64,000 bases of DNA, taken from the NCBI GenBank assembly GCA_002327725.1, contig DCXP01000006.1, forward strand, positions 13,876 through 77,875, in the 5' to 3' direction. Below, in pieces: positions 1 through 9,508 of the stretch. Position 1 is the stretch's first letter; the number at the start of each line of letters is the position of its first letter. The DNA is from Proteobacteria bacterium UBA2133. GTDB taxonomy: Bacteria > Pseudomonadota > Gammaproteobacteria > Arenicellales > UBA868. A model generated the notes under the pieces. The model saw nothing but the letters and a program-made list of their open reading frames with translations. It did no database searches and was not told the origin of the DNA. The translations under genes and the position numbers were made by a program.

Positions 1-93
1 TGGATGCGGTGGTGGGAGAAGGACGACCCTCAACCGAAGATCGGTGAAAGGTCCAGAACCCTGCTGAATGCAGCCGGCTTTGCTGTGAGCTGA
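1..93 (+). CDS. C-terminal fragment of an unidentified protein
   Basis: The first 30 codons are open in frame 1 and end at a TGA at 91-93, ten bases before the stop codon of the convergent gene. The reading (Trp-rich, ending in NAAGFAVS) looks like the tail of a folded soluble protein, but the fragment is too short to assign to a family. It is called only because the frame is open to the window edge and sits neatly against the neighbour. Confidence 0.4.
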   Translation, partial: WMRWWEKDDPQPKIGERSRTLLNAAGFAVS

Positions 94-103
94 AGGCCGC
101 TAT

Positions 104-892
104 TTACTCCACCACGCGGATTCGCGCGGCGAAAAACGGATGATCTGAAGGCCCCGCCGGCTGCGACCAGGCATCCTCGATCTTAAGACCGCGAACGAAG
201 ATCATGTCTACTCTGCCCTTGTCATCAAGACCAGCGAGTGCATCTTTGGCGTCCGCAGGTATCCAGCGGCGCATCGCGGGATCCTCTTTACCCGCGTTGA
301 AATCTCCCACCAGTACAGCCCGCGGATAACCCGCAAAGGTATGCATCACCGCCTCGAGCGGAACCTCGCCCTCGGCGGGTTTTGACAGATGAGTGTTGAT
401 GACCACCAGCGGAAGACCCCCGAGTTCAAAGCGGTATACCGTGAGGTTCCGGTGGGCCCTGCCTGTCGAGGGGGAAAGTGGCGTCGTCTGCCACCCGGTT
501 GCCTGAAAGCGGCTAACCAGGCCGTTACCGCGCTGCGCAAAAAACAAAAGCCGCCTCGTCGGCGAAAAATGAGTTGCCCGGTCGAGCAACCGGCCGAGTC
601 GGTACGCCTGATCATGCCGACGCAAAGGGCTTGTCCCCTCCACTTCCTGCAGGGCAACCACGTCGCAGGCTCTTAGCACATCAGCAATGCGGTCCAGGTT
701 CTTTCTGCCGTCTGTGCCCCGGGCCCGGTGGATGTTGTAAGTGGCAATACTGAGCGTCGGCCCCTGAAATTCGTCAGTATCGCCGTTAGCGTCCAATGCA
801 CTACCCCGGGCGCCTCTTGCAGGCCAGGCCCGGCTCGCAAGAAAAATCCCGATCAGTACCAGGGCCAGCAGCACGATCCAGGATGCGTTCAT
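104..892 (-). CDS. Endonuclease/exonuclease/phosphatase (EEP) family protein, membrane-anchored
   Basis: 262 aa. Residues 1-20 form one hydrophobic segment (a signal anchor), so the catalytic part probably faces the periplasm. The EEP fold is shown by IATYNIHRARG near residue 50, the metal-binding Glu in VVALQEVEG, the INTHLS strand, VLVGDFNAG and the C-terminal GPSDHPFF motif carrying the catalytic His. Relatives such as YbhP and DNase I-like proteins hydrolyse phosphodiesters in nucleic acids, lipids or sugar phosphates. The substrate cannot be told from sequence. It is divergent from the HDAC-like gene at 1037. The ATG at 892 gives the complete anchor. Confidence 0.85.
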   Translation of the reverse strand: MNASWIVLLALVLIGIFLASRAWPARGARGSALDANGDTDEFQGPTLSIATYNIHRARGTDGRKNLDRIADVLRACDVVALQEVEGTSPLRRHDQAYRLGRLLDRATHFSPTRRLLFFAQRGNGLVSRFQATGWQTTPLSPSTGRAHRNLTVYRFELGGLPLVVINTHLSKPAEGEVPLEAVMHTFAGYPRAVLVGDFNAGKEDPAMRRWIPADAKDALAGLDDKGRVDMIFVRGLKIEDAWSQPAGPSDHPFFAARIRVVE

Positions 893-1036
893 ATCGCCAC
901 TTCTCGGTCGCTTTGGGGGAGGAGCATCAGCACAAATGGAGGCTTAGGACTTGTTTATACTGCGCCTGTCAGCACGGGGTGATTTGACGAGTGATTCTAC
1001 CGCGACCCCGTTCAGTCTCTGGAGCCACCCGCCTTA

Positions 1037-1990
1037 ATGAAAACGGCTTTCGCCAGCGACCCCAGGTTCGAAGACCATGATACCGGGCACGGACACCCGG
1101 AACGCGCTTCGCGCCTGTCGCATACGCTCGAACACCTTGAAACCCAGTACTGGTTTTCATCGCTGGACAGCGTACCCGCCGTCGATTGTGGGCAGGAGTG
1201 GCTGGCATCAGTGCACCATCGCGGGCTGATCGAGCGCGCCCGTGTCAGTTGTGAGCAGGGGCTGCCTTACCTCGACACACCTGACGTTGCCATCTGTGCA
1301 GAATCTTTTGATATCGCCTGCCTTGCCGCCGGCACGGTCCTCACACTTGCCGATACTGTCGCATCGGGCCGTACAGATAACGGCTTTGCCCTGATTCGAC
1401 CCCCGGGCCACCATGCCGAGTACGATGCGGCTCTGGGCTTTTGCCTTTTCAACAATATTGCGATCACGGCCCGATACCTGCAGCGGCACCACGGCCTGGA
1501 AAAAATACTGATCCTCGACTGGGATGTGCACCACGGCAATGGCACCCAGCACCTGTTCGAGGACGATCCCAGTGTCTTCTATATCAGCACCCACCAGTAT
1601 CCGCATTATCCGGGCACCGGATCACGCTCAGAGGTCGGTATTGGCGCCGGCAAAGGGACGACACTCAACTGCCCGATGAACGCGGGCGCAGACAATGATA
1701 CCTATACTGAGGCATTCACCGAAAAAATCCTGCCAGCCGTCGATCTTTTCAGGCCCGACATTATTCTGATCTCCGCCGGCTTTGATGCACATCAGGCAGA
1801 CCCTCTGGGCGGCATCAATCTGACCACCGATTACTACGGATGGATGACCGAACGGCTCATGGAATGCGCGGACCGTCACTGCAACGGCCGGATACTCTCA
1901 GTGCTGGAAGGCGGCTACGACCTCGATGCGCTGGCCTTAAGCGTCGCTACTCACATCAAAACCCTAACGTCCTTCGACAGCGCCGCCTGA
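1037..1990 (+). CDS. Histone deacetylase-like amidohydrolase (class II HDAC / acetylpolyamine amidohydrolase family)
   Basis: 317 aa, the normal size for bacterial class II HDAC-like enzymes. These are Zn-dependent hydrolases that remove acetyl groups from lysine or polyamines. Visible motifs, in order: RPPGHHAE (the His-His charge relay), GFCLFNN, the zinc ligands in DWDVHHGNGT, the third zinc Asp in SAGFDAH, and EGGYD with the catalytic Tyr. All expected active-site residues are present. The gene is convergent with the AEC transporter, 11 bases apart. The physiological substrate (acetylpolyamine or acetyl-lysine protein) is unknown. The start is the first ATG, and it precedes the family-typical N-terminus. 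Confidence 0.92.
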   Translation: MKTAFASDPRFEDHDTGHGHPERASRLSHTLEHLETQYWFSSLDSVPAVDCGQEWLASVHHRGLIERARVSCEQGLPYLDTPDVAICAESFDIACLAAGTVLTLADTVASGRTDNGFALIRPPGHHAEYDAALGFCLFNNIAITARYLQRHHGLEKILILDWDVHHGNGTQHLFEDDPSVFYISTHQYPHYPGTGSRSEVGIGAGKGTTLNCPMNAGADNDTYTEAFTEKILPAVDLFRPDIILISAGFDAHQADPLGGINLTTDYYGWMTERLMECADRHCNGRILSVLEGGYDLDALALSVATHIKTLTSFDSAA

Positions 1991-2001
1991 CCTGTGATTC
2001 T

Positions 2002-2934
2002 TCACGCCAAGAGTGACAGGATGATCGAAAGCGTGACGACCGAAACCGCGGTGCTGAGCACCACAGCGGTGCCGGCCAGAGCCTGGCCGCACTCGTAACG
2101 CTCGGCGAAAAGATAGGTGTTGATGCCCGCGGGGAGTGCCGCCATCACCACCATGACGGCTTGCCAGACCGGCGGCAAACCCAACCGGCCCGAAACCCAC
2201 CACACCAGCAAAGGCAGCAGCAGGTTCTTGACCACGACCACCGCCAGGGAACGGCTGAGCACGCCCTCGATCGCGTAATAACTGAGGGCCGCGCCCAAAG
2301 CGAAGAGCGCGCAAGGCACCGCTGACCGGCCGATCATCCCGATGATCTCTGATACCGGGCCCGGCAGGGATAGCCCCGACAGATTGACGGCGGCACCGAG
2401 GCCGATTCCCAACAAATACTGGTTAGCGAAAATGCTCTTGAGCACGGGCCAGCCAATCGGGCCGCGACGATTCCGGTGTTTGGCACGCTCCTGGATGATG
2501 ATCATCGGCGCAAAAAAGACCGGCGCCTGGAACGCCACCAGAAGAAAAAGCGGTACGGTTGCCGCCTCTCCAAAGGCTGTCAGCACCAAGGGGATGCCGA
2601 GGGGAATAAAGTTTCCGTAACTGCAGCCGAACGCAAATATGCCAACTTCGCCCGCAAGCCGGTTTGACGTCGTGCGCATCAGCCAGAAAACCGCCAGAAA
2701 CGAACCCAATGCACAAGCGAAAAACCCAAGCACGTAACCCCAGGGCATTTGCTCCGGGAGGGTCACAGTACTCATTGCCTTAAACAGCAGCAGCGGTATC
2801 GCGATGTTGAACACGTACAGAGACAGGCCTCGCACAGCCGACGAATCCATCCAGCGAAACGCGCCCACCACATAGCCCAAAGCCACAACGCCGAAAACCG
2901 GCACGATCACATCAACGACCACCGGCAATATCAT
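2002..2934 (-). CDS. AEC family transporter
   Basis: 310 aa with about ten hydrophobic segments, ending in a very hydrophobic helix. The family (auxin efflux carrier superfamily, five-plus-five helix topology) exports small carboxylates, and bacterial members include malate and malonate permeases. The N-terminal VVALGYVVGAF segment and the central hydrophilic loop around residues 150-160 fit the family. It is transcribed divergently from the ileS leader and shares the 2935-3117 upstream region with it. The transported compound is not predictable. Confidence 0.88.
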   Translation of the reverse strand: MILPVVVDVIVPVFGVVALGYVVGAFRWMDSSAVRGLSLYVFNIAIPLLLFKAMSTVTLPEQMPWGYVLGFFACALGSFLAVFWLMRTTSNRLAGEVGIFAFGCSYGNFIPLGIPLVLTAFGEAATVPLFLLVAFQAPVFFAPMIIIQERAKHRNRRGPIGWPVLKSIFANQYLLGIGLGAAVNLSGLSLPGPVSEIIGMIGRSAVPCALFALGAALSYYAIEGVLSRSLAVVVVKNLLLPLLVWWVSGRLGLPPVWQAVMVVMAALPAGINTYLFAERYECGQALAGTAVVLSTAVSVVTLSIILSLLA

Positions 2935-3117
2935 GGGTGACCGGTGCGCACCGGCAATTGATCAACGTTCATACGGCTGACTTTAACGGGACAGCGCTCG
3001 CACGCATAGCCAGGGCATACCCACCGGGTCAAGGCGTGATTTGCCTTGCGTATGTCGCACGGGTAAATTTAGCCCCTGCCTACAGGTTGCCTGTAAACTC
3101 CTGCGGGCAACGGGCAT

Positions 3118-3417
3118 TGACGGGGACGAGTAATCGGGCGCACCCAGAGACCGGGAGGAGCTGGAATCCCCGGGCCGGGTCCTGATGAAGATCACCCCTG
3201 AGCCGCTGACCGAACCCTACGGCTGAGCAACAGCCGGACGCAGTAGGCTCAGCCGACTGACCTTCGAGACAGGTCCGGGACACGAAACATGTTCCAAGGC
3301 CGGGCGATAGGCCGGGCAAAGCCGGGTGGTACCGCGCGCGAACCCCTCTCCCCGGGGCGGTTCGAATCGCCCCGGAGCAGATGAACCCGGTGAGGGGACC
3401 AGAACGCGCGAGCCAGC
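3118..3417 (+). promoter_or_regulatory. T-box leader of ileS, Ile (ATC) specifier
   Basis: All T-box landmarks occur in order. The GACGAGTA 5' element at 3124-3131 is followed by the AGAGA bulge at 3146-3150 and a distal stem loop. The specifier loop reads GAAG-ATC-A with the Ile codon ATC at 3191-3193, followed by TGAG. A perfect 9-bp Stem II (3220-3228 with 3247-3255) carries an AGTA S-turn. The T-box GGGTGGTACCGCG lies at 3324-3336. TGGT at 3327-3330 would pair with an ACCA tRNA end, and tRNA-Ile has discriminator A. No U-tract follows, so control is probably translational: CGCGCG and CCCCTC (3335-3348) can pair with GAGGGG and CGCGCG (3392-3410) just before the start codon. A weak promoter (TTAGCC, 18 bases, TAAACT) may lie at 3069-3098. 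Confidence 0.93.
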
Positions 3418-6400
3418 ATGAGTTTCAGCCAAGTCGATACACGCTATGACGGCCCGGCCTTAGAGCAGGGCATTCTTGAATTCTGGCAGGCGCAGGCCGT
3501 TTTTGAACAGAGCCTGCAACACAGCGCGGGTCGGCCGCTTTTCACCTTCAACGAGGGACCGCCCACCGCCAACGGCAAGCCCGGCATTCACCACGTCCTT
3601 GCACGCAGCTTCAAGGACATCTACCCCCGCTACAAGACCATGCAGGGTTTCCACGTGCCGCGAAAGGCCGGCTGGGATACCCATGGCCTGCCGGTAGAGC
3701 ACGAGATCGAAAAAGAACTCGGCATCTTCGACAAGAAGGAAATTGAAAAAGCGGTCGGGGTCGCCGAGTTCACCCGCCGCTGCCGTGACTCGGTCATGCG
3801 ATACATCAGCGACTGGGAGGCCATGACCGAGCGGATGGGCTTTTGGGTGGATCTCGATCAGGCTTACTACACCCTCGATAACCAGTACATCGAGTCTGTC
3901 TGGCATCTGCTGAAAGAAATCTGGGACCGGGGACTGATCTACCAGGACTACAAGGTCGTGCCCTACGATCCCCGAATCGGCGCAACGCTGTCTTCCCACG
4001 AAGTCGCGCAGGGCTACCGCGAGACCGTTGATCCCTCAGTCACCGTCCGCTTCCGGCTCGTCGACGACAGTGCCTCGTTCCTCGTCTGGACCACTACCCC
4101 CTGGACGCTGCCATCCAACCTCGCGCTTGCGGTAGGAGCCGATATCGATTACGTCCATGTTGATCTCGCCGGAGAAACCCTGATCCTGGCAAAGGCCCGG
4201 ATGAGTGAGGTGCTGGGTGACAGAGAATTCCGGGTGCTGAAAACCGTCAAGGGCAGCGAGCTGGCGGGTCTTTACTATCAGCGGCTTTTCGACCACCTCG
4301 ATGCTCCCGGCGATATCTGCCGGGTGCTGCCTGGCGACTTCGTGAGTACCGAAGACGGCACCGGTATCGTCCATGTTGCCCCCGCCTATGGCGTCGACGA
4401 TCTGGCGCTGGCACAGGCACACGGCCTGCCTGTGGTGCACGGCGTTGGCCTGGACGGTCACTTCATCGAAGCGGTACAACCGGTTGCAGGGATGTTCTTC
4501 AAGGACGCCGACCCGGTCATTATCGATTGGCTGCGTGAGCGCGGGGTGCTCTTCAAGGCGGAGGAGTACCGCCACAACTATCCCTTCGGCTGGCGGACCG
4601 GCGACCCGCTCATTTACTACGCCAAGAACGCCTGGTACATCCGGACCACCGCAATCCGCGAGCGCATGGTTGCGCTGAACCAGACTATCAACTGGGTGCC
4701 CGAATCAATCCGCGACGGCCGCTTTGGCAACTGGCTGGAACACAACATTGACTGGGCGTTGTCACGCGAGCGGTTCTGGGGCACCCCGCTGCCACTGTGG
4801 ACCGATGGCGACGGTGACTACCTTTGCGTCGGCTCGCTGGCAGAACTCGAATCGCTCTGCGGTACCTCGCTCAGCGAAGCCGATCTGCATCGGCCTGCAA
4901 TCGATGAGATCACATTTACCCATCCTGAAAACGGCCGACGCTATCGGCGCGTCGCCGAAGTCATCGACTGCTGGTTCGACTCGGGTGCGATGTCTTATGC
5001 CCAGTGGCATTACCCCTTCGAAAACCAGGAGACCTTTGCCCAGCACTTTCCGGCGGACTACATCTGTGAGGCTATCGACCAGACCCGCGGCTGGTTCTAC
5101 AGCCTGCACGCCATCGCCGCACTTGTCTCAGACAGCGTGGCCTACCGCAACTGTGTCTGCCTGAGCCATATCGTCGACAAAGACGGAAAAAAAATGTCCA
5201 AGTCCCTTGGCAACATCGTCAATCCCTACGATGTCTTCGATCATATTGGTGCTGATCCTTTGCGCTGGTATTTTCTTGCCCGGCTGGCACCGGAAAGCCA
5301 AAAGCGGATTTCCGTGGATATCGTCCGTGAGGTCGCGAGTTCCTTCGTCAATACGCTTTGGAACAGCTACGCGTTTTTTACGCTTTATGCCTCACTCGAT
5401 GACGTCGATCTTAACGACGAGGTTGCGCTTGCCGATCGACCGGAGATTGATCGATGGGCGCTCGCACTGGTGCAGCACACGGTCCAAACCGTCACCAAGG
5501 CAATGGATGCCTACGACGCCCGCGGTGCCGGGCAGGCGATCGAGGCCTTTGTTGACCAGCTCAGCAACTGGTATATCCGTCGCAACCGGCGTCGGTTCTG
5601 GAAGAGCGAGGCCGGCACCGACAAACAGTCTGCCTACCTCACGCTGTATCAGTGCCTCAACACACTGCAACGCCTGATTGCGCCTTTCATGCCATTCCTG
5701 GCAGAGGAGATGTACCAGAACCTGGTACGTTCCCAGGATCCAGGCGCTCCGATCAGCGTGCACATGAGTGAGTGGCCTAAGGTTCCGGATGCGTGGCAGG
5801 ACACTGCGCTGCGCGAAGCCACCGAGGTCATCCAGGATGTCGTGGCGCTCGGGCGGGCGGCCCGCGAAGCCAGTCAGGTGCGCGTCCGCCAGCCGCTTGC
5901 CCGGCTGCTCGTCAGAGTGCCCACCGGCGAGGCGCGTCAGGCCGTGCGGGATCATGAACAACAGGTTCTGGAGGAACTCAACGTCAAATTGCTTGAGTTC
6001 ATCGCCGCTGATGCCGAGCTGGTGACTTACCGGATCAAACCCAACCTGCCGCGCCTCGGCAAACGTTATGGCAAGCGCATTCCGGCCATCCGGCAGGCAC
6101 TGGCCGAGGCGGACGGCGCCTCCATTGCCGTGGCCTGCGCCAATGGTGAGGAAGTCACGCTCAAGATTGATGGACAAAGCATCGCCTTTGAAGCCGAGGA
6201 TCTGCTGGTAGAAACCGAGTCAGCCGAGGGCTATGCCTGCGCTGAATCGGGGGGCCAGCTGGTCGCGCTGGACACTACCCTGAACGACGCATTGCTTCGT
6301 GAAGGTATCGCCCGGGAGATTGTGCGATCCGTGCAGGACGGCAGGAAGCAGGCGGAACTTGAGGTTTCCGACCGGATCCGGCTGCACGTCAATGGAACAC

Positions 6401-6561
6401 CGCTGGTCACTCAAGCCATCGATGAGTACCGGGACTGGATCATGAATGAAACGCTGACCGCAAACTGGTCAGAGACCTCCTTCAGTACCGGGTTTTCCCT
6501 CGAACGCGATCTCGACGACCATCAGTGGCAGATTGCTCTGGAAAAAACGGACCCGCAATGA
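3418..6561 (+). CDS. ileS: Isoleucyl-tRNA synthetase, type 2 (IleRS2)
   Basis: 1047 aa class Ia synthetase that charges tRNA-Ile in the cytosol. The length and N-terminus (FNEGPPTANGKPGIHHV, residues 44-60) are those of the eukaryote-like type 2 enzyme, not the type 1 protein usual in gammaproteobacteria. The HIGH-equivalent signature is in the GXHH arrangement (GIHH, residues 56-59). KMSKS is intact at residues 592-596. The editing domain lies roughly at residues 200-400 (FLVWTTTPWTLPSN), and the anticodon-binding and C-terminal domains complete the protein. The ATG at 3418 is the only plausible start, because an in-frame stop lies 27 bases upstream. Expression should follow the T-box leader. 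The gene stands alone rather than in the usual ribF-ileS-lspA order. Confidence 0.97.
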   Translation: MSFSQVDTRYDGPALEQGILEFWQAQAVFEQSLQHSAGRPLFTFNEGPPTANGKPGIHHVLARSFKDIYPRYKTMQGFHVPRKAGWDTHGLPVEHEIEKELGIFDKKEIEKAVGVAEFTRRCRDSVMRYISDWEAMTERMGFWVDLDQAYYTLDNQYIESVWHLLKEIWDRGLIYQDYKVVPYDPRIGATLSSHEVAQGYRETVDPSVTVRFRLVDDSASFLVWTTTPWTLPSNLALAVGADIDYVHVDLAGETLILAKARMSEVLGDREFRVLKTVKGSELAGLYYQRLFDHLDAPGDICRVLPGDFVSTEDGTGIVHVAPAYGVDDLALAQAHGLPVVHGVGLDGHFIEAVQPVAGMFFKDADPVIIDWLRERGVLFKAEEYRHNYPFGWRTGDPLIYYAKNAWYIRTTAIRERMVALNQTINWVPESIRDGRFGNWLEHNIDWALSRERFWGTPLPLWTDGDGDYLCVGSLAELESLCGTSLSEADLHRPAIDEITFTHPENGRRYRRVAEVIDCWFDSGAMSYAQWHYPFENQETFAQHFPADYICEAIDQTRGWFYSLHAIAALVSDSVAYRNCVCLSHIVDKDGKKMSKSLGNIVNPYDVFDHIGADPLRWYFLARLAPESQKRISVDIVREVASSFVNTLWNSYAFFTLYASLDDVDLNDEVALADRPEIDRWALALVQHTVQTVTKAMDAYDARGAGQAIEAFVDQLSNWYIRRNRRRFWKSEAGTDKQSAYLTLYQCLNTLQRLIAPFMPFLAEEMYQNLVRSQDPGAPISVHMSEWPKVPDAWQDTALREATEVIQDVVALGRAAREASQVRVRQPLARLLVRVPTGEARQAVRDHEQQVLEELNVKLLEFIAADAELVTYRIKPNLPRLGKRYGKRIPAIRQALAEADGASIAVACANGEEVTLKIDGQSIAFEAEDLLVETESAEGYACAESGGQLVALDTTLNDALLREGIAREIVRSVQDGRKQAELEVSDRIRLHVNGTPLVTQAIDEYRDWIMNETLTANWSETSFSTGFSLERDLDDHQWQIALEKTDPQ

Positions 6562-6723
6562 GGCTGATGCCGACGACGATCCCGCCCAATATTGGGCGCT
6601 GGCCCCAACCTGGCCAACCCGACTCCCATCACCGGCGAATCCCTGCGCAATAAACGCGTAAGCGGTCTGCTAGAATCCCGCCGTTTCGTTACAACATGCT
6701 TGAAGTATCACGGAGGAGAAGCG

Positions 6724-7893
6724 ATGGCTAGCAGTTTTCTTTTCACCTCAGAGTCTGTATCCGAGGGTCATCCGGACAAGATGGCAGACCAGATCTCGGA
6801 TGCGGTGCTGGATGCGATGCTTGCCCAGGATTCCTCGTCACGGGTCGCCTGTGAAACGCTGGTCAACACCGGGCTCGCCGTGATTGCAGGAGAAGTCACC
6901 AGCAATGCCGAGGTGGATCTGGCACAGACCGTCCGCGACACCATCAAGGATATTGGCTACACCTCCTCCGAGATGGGTTTTGATTATTCCAGCTGTGCGG
7001 TGATGGTCACCCTCGATAAGCAGTCTGCTGATATCGCCCAGGGTGTCAACGAAGGAGAGGGCCTGGACCGTGATCAGGGCGCAGGTGACCAGGGGCTGAT
7101 GTTTGGCTACGCCTGCAATGAAACCGATGTCCTGATGCCGTTCCCGATCACCTATTCACACCGCCTGGTCAAACGCCAGGCCGAGGTTCGCAAAAACGGC
7201 GGACTTCCCTGGTTACGGCCCGACGCCAAAAGTCAGGTCTCGGTGCGCTACGAGGATGGTAAACCGGTCTCGATCGATACCGTGGTCCTGTCGACACAAC
7301 ACAGTGAGGACGTCGATCATGCGACTTTAAGCGAGGCCGTGATTGAGGAAATCATCAAACCGGTGCTCCCCGAACAAATGCTCACAGCGGACACCCGCTT
7401 TCTGGTCAATCCGACGGGCCGATTTGTGATCGGCGGACCCCATGGCGACTGCGGACTGACCGGCCGCAAGATCATTGTGGATACCTACGGCGGTTCAGCA
7501 CACCACGGTGGCGGGGCTTTCTCTGGAAAGGATCCCAGCAAAGTCGACCGCTCGGCAGCGTACGCCATGCGTTACGTCGCCAAAAACGTCGTCGCTGCGG
7601 GCCTCGCTGAGCAATGCGAAGCGCAGGTGGCCTACGCGATCGGGGTCGCAGAACCGGTCTCACTGATGGTGAATACCAACGGTACCGCCACCATCGCCGA
7701 AGGCCAGATCGAGGCGCTGATCCGGGAACACTTTGACCTGCGACCCAAAGGCATCATCGAAGACCTGGATCTGCTGCGGCCGATCTATCGACCCACCGCC
7801 GCGTACGGTCACTTCGGCCGCGGTGAAGACGGCTTCCCCTGGGAACGTACCGATAAAGCGGCTGCGCTGCGGGAGGCGGCTGGCCTTAAGTGA
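6724..7893 (+). CDS. metK: S-adenosylmethionine synthetase
   Basis: 389 aa. It makes SAM from methionine and ATP and feeds the methyl cycle whose by-product is removed by AhcY downstream. The start is the ATG at 6724, preceded by GGAGGA at 6713-6718; an in-frame extension to 6592 is open but lacks family similarity. Signatures include [20 protein letters not shown] at the N-terminus (ATP/methionine site), [10 protein letters not shown] and the glycine-rich [15 protein letters not shown] loop. A possible -10 box TAGAAT lies at 6671-6676, and GCCCAATATTGGGC (6584-6597) is a palindrome without a T-run. Next comes the SAH riboswitch and ahcY, 80 bases after the metK stop. Confidence 0.97.
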   Translation: MASSFLFTSESVSEGHPDKMADQISDAVLDAMLAQDSSSRVACETLVNTGLAVIAGEVTSNAEVDLAQTVRDTIKDIGYTSSEMGFDYSSCAVMVTLDKQSADIAQGVNEGEGLDRDQGAGDQGLMFGYACNETDVLMPFPITYSHRLVKRQAEVRKNGGLPWLRPDAKSQVSVRYEDGKPVSIDTVVLSTQHSEDVDHATLSEAVIEEIIKPVLPEQMLTADTRFLVNPTGRFVIGGPHGDCGLTGRKIIVDTYGGSAHHGGGAFSGKDPSKVDRSAAYAMRYVAKNVVAAGLAEQCEAQVAYAIGVAEPVSLMVNTNGTATIAEGQIEALIREHFDLRPKGIIEDLDLLRPIYRPTAAYGHFGRGEDGFPWERTDKAAALREAAGLK

Positions 7894-7972
7894 GGGCGGA
7901 CGCGGTAAAATTGCCGTGAATTCCCCTTAAGCCAGGGTTTTACACTTCGATCCCCAACTGATTACCTTTAGA

Positions 7973-8055
7973 CGTCGCCGAGGAGCGTTGCAACGGGCGC
8001 CCGCCCGCCAGGCTCGGCTTTAATGGCGTCTGCCCTTGATCAACGGCGCTCAGTG
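7973..8055 (+). promoter_or_regulatory. S-adenosylhomocysteine (SAH) riboswitch
   Basis: The SAH aptamer consensus is present. P1 is GCCGAG (7977-7982) pairing with CTCGGC (8013-8018). It is followed directly by GAGCGTTGCAACGG, the conserved core, and CCAGGCTCGG closes the stem. The 3' segment AACGGCGCTC (8042-8051) supplies CGCTC, which pairs with GAGCG (7983-7987) to form the pseudoknot. In this riboswitch class SAH binding raises expression of the recycling enzyme, and the gene 22 bases downstream is ahcY, the expected target. Confidence 0.95.
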
Positions 8056-8072
8056 AACATGGAGACTACCCC

Positions 8073-9491
8073 ATGAGCGCTGTGATACAGCCCCAGTCCG
8101 ATCAGGACTTCGTGGTTGCCGACCTCTTGCTCGCAGAGTTCGGCCGCAAAGAGATCGCCATTGCCGAGACCGAGATGCCCGGCCTGATGGCCCTGCGGGA
8201 GAAGTACGGCCCCAGCCAGCCCCTCAAAGGCGCGCGCGTCGCCGGCAGCCTGCACATGACCATCCAGACGGCGGTCCTGATCGAGACCCTCCACGCCCTC
8301 GGCGCCGACGTCCGCTGGGCCTCGTGCAACATCTTTTCGACCCAGGACCATGCCGCCGCCGCCATTGCGGCAGGAGGCACGCCGGTATTCGCCTACAAGG
8401 GGGAGACCCTGGCCGACTACTGGGCCTATACCCACCGCATCTTCGAGTGGAGCGACGGTGGTACACCCAACATGATTCTCGACGACGGTGGAGATGCGAC
8501 ACTGCTGGTCAATCTCGGCGCCAAGGCCGAGCAGGATCCTTCTTTGCTGGACAACCCCGGCAGTGAAGAAGAGGTCGCGCTATTCGATGCGATCCGCGAG
8601 CGGCTCAAGACCCAGCCCGGGTGGTACTCGAATATCCAAACGAATATTCTCGGTGTGACAGAGGAAACGACAACCGGGGTCAAGCGTCTCTACCAGATGC
8701 AAAAAGACGGCGAGTTGTTGTTCCCCGCTATCAACGTCAACGACTCGGCGACCAAATCCAAATTTGACAACCTTTACGGCTGCCGGGAATCTCTGGTCGA
8801 CAGCATCAAGCGTGCGACCGACGTGATGGTCGCGGGAAAACTCGCGGTGGTGCTTGGTTATGGTGACGTCGGCAAGGGCTCCGCACAGTCTCTACGCGGC
8901 CTCGGCGCGACCGTCTGGATCACCGAGATTGATCCCATCTGCGCCCTGCAGGCCGCCATGGAAGGATACCGGGTGGTCACCATGGACCAAGCCGCCAGCC
9001 AGGCGGACATTTTTGTTACCGCGACGGGCAATTACCAGGTGATTACGCATGAACACATGTCGCAGATGAAGGATCAGGCGATCGTCTGCAACATCGGTCA
9101 CTTTGACAATGAGATCGACTGCGCCTCACTTGAACGTTACGAGTGGGAGAACATCAAGCCGCAGGTCGACCACGTGATCTTCCCGGACGGTAAGCGCATC
9201 ATCCTGCTGGCACAGGGCCGGCTCGTGAATCTGGGCTGTGCGACCGGCCATCCCAGTTTCGTCATGTCTAATTCATTTACCAACCAGACGCTGGCGCAGA
9301 TTGAGCTGTTCCAGAAGCGCGACCAGTACGACAACAAGGTCTACATCCTGCCCAAGCACCTCGATGAAATGGTGGCACGGCTTCATCTTGACAAAATCGG
9401 TGCCAAACTGACAGAGCTTACTGATGAACAGGCTGCATACATCGGGGTTGCAACGGATGGCCCCTACAAAGCCGACCACTACCGCTACTGA
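8073..9491 (+). CDS. ahcY: Adenosylhomocysteinase (SAH hydrolase)
   Basis: 472 aa NAD-dependent enzyme that splits SAH into homocysteine and adenosine, relieving product inhibition of methyltransferases. Motifs: [15 protein letters not shown] near the N-terminus, [14 protein letters not shown], the NAD-binding Rossmann segment [13 protein letters not shown] (about residues 267-279), [11 protein letters not shown], and the C-terminal YKADHYRY that contacts cofactor in the neighbouring subunit. Length and motifs match the bacterial form with the internal insertion. The ATG at 8073 has GGAG at 8061-8064 and lies just beyond the SAH riboswitch. A strong terminator follows 18 bases after the stop. 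Confidence 0.98.
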   Translation: MSAVIQPQSDQDFVVADLLLAEFGRKEIAIAETEMPGLMALREKYGPSQPLKGARVAGSLHMTIQTAVLIETLHALGADVRWASCNIFSTQDHAAAAIAAGGTPVFAYKGETLADYWAYTHRIFEWSDGGTPNMILDDGGDATLLVNLGAKAEQDPSLLDNPGSEEEVALFDAIRERLKTQPGWYSNIQTNILGVTEETTTGVKRLYQMQKDGELLFPAINVNDSATKSKFDNLYGCRESLVDSIKRATDVMVAGKLAVVLGYGDVGKGSAQSLRGLGATVWITEIDPICALQAAMEGYRVVTMDQAASQADIFVTATGNYQVITHEHMSQMKDQAIVCNIGHFDNEIDCASLERYEWENIKPQVDHVIFPDGKRIILLAQGRLVNLGCATGHPSFVMSNSFTNQTLAQIELFQKRDQYDNKVYILPKHLDEMVARLHLDKIGAKLTELTDEQAAYIGVATDGPYKADHYRY

Positions 9492-9508
9492 GGAGGCAGG
9501 CCATCCAA

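Noticed and set aside
3352..3375. tRNA T-arm-like hairpin containing GGTTCGAATC
   Set aside because: There is no acceptor stem, anticodon arm or CCA end around it; it lies inside the T-box expression platform and is explained as part of that structure.
6584..6597. Palindrome GCCCAATATTGGGC as ileS terminator
   Set aside because: No T-run follows and the stem is short; not enough to call a terminator.
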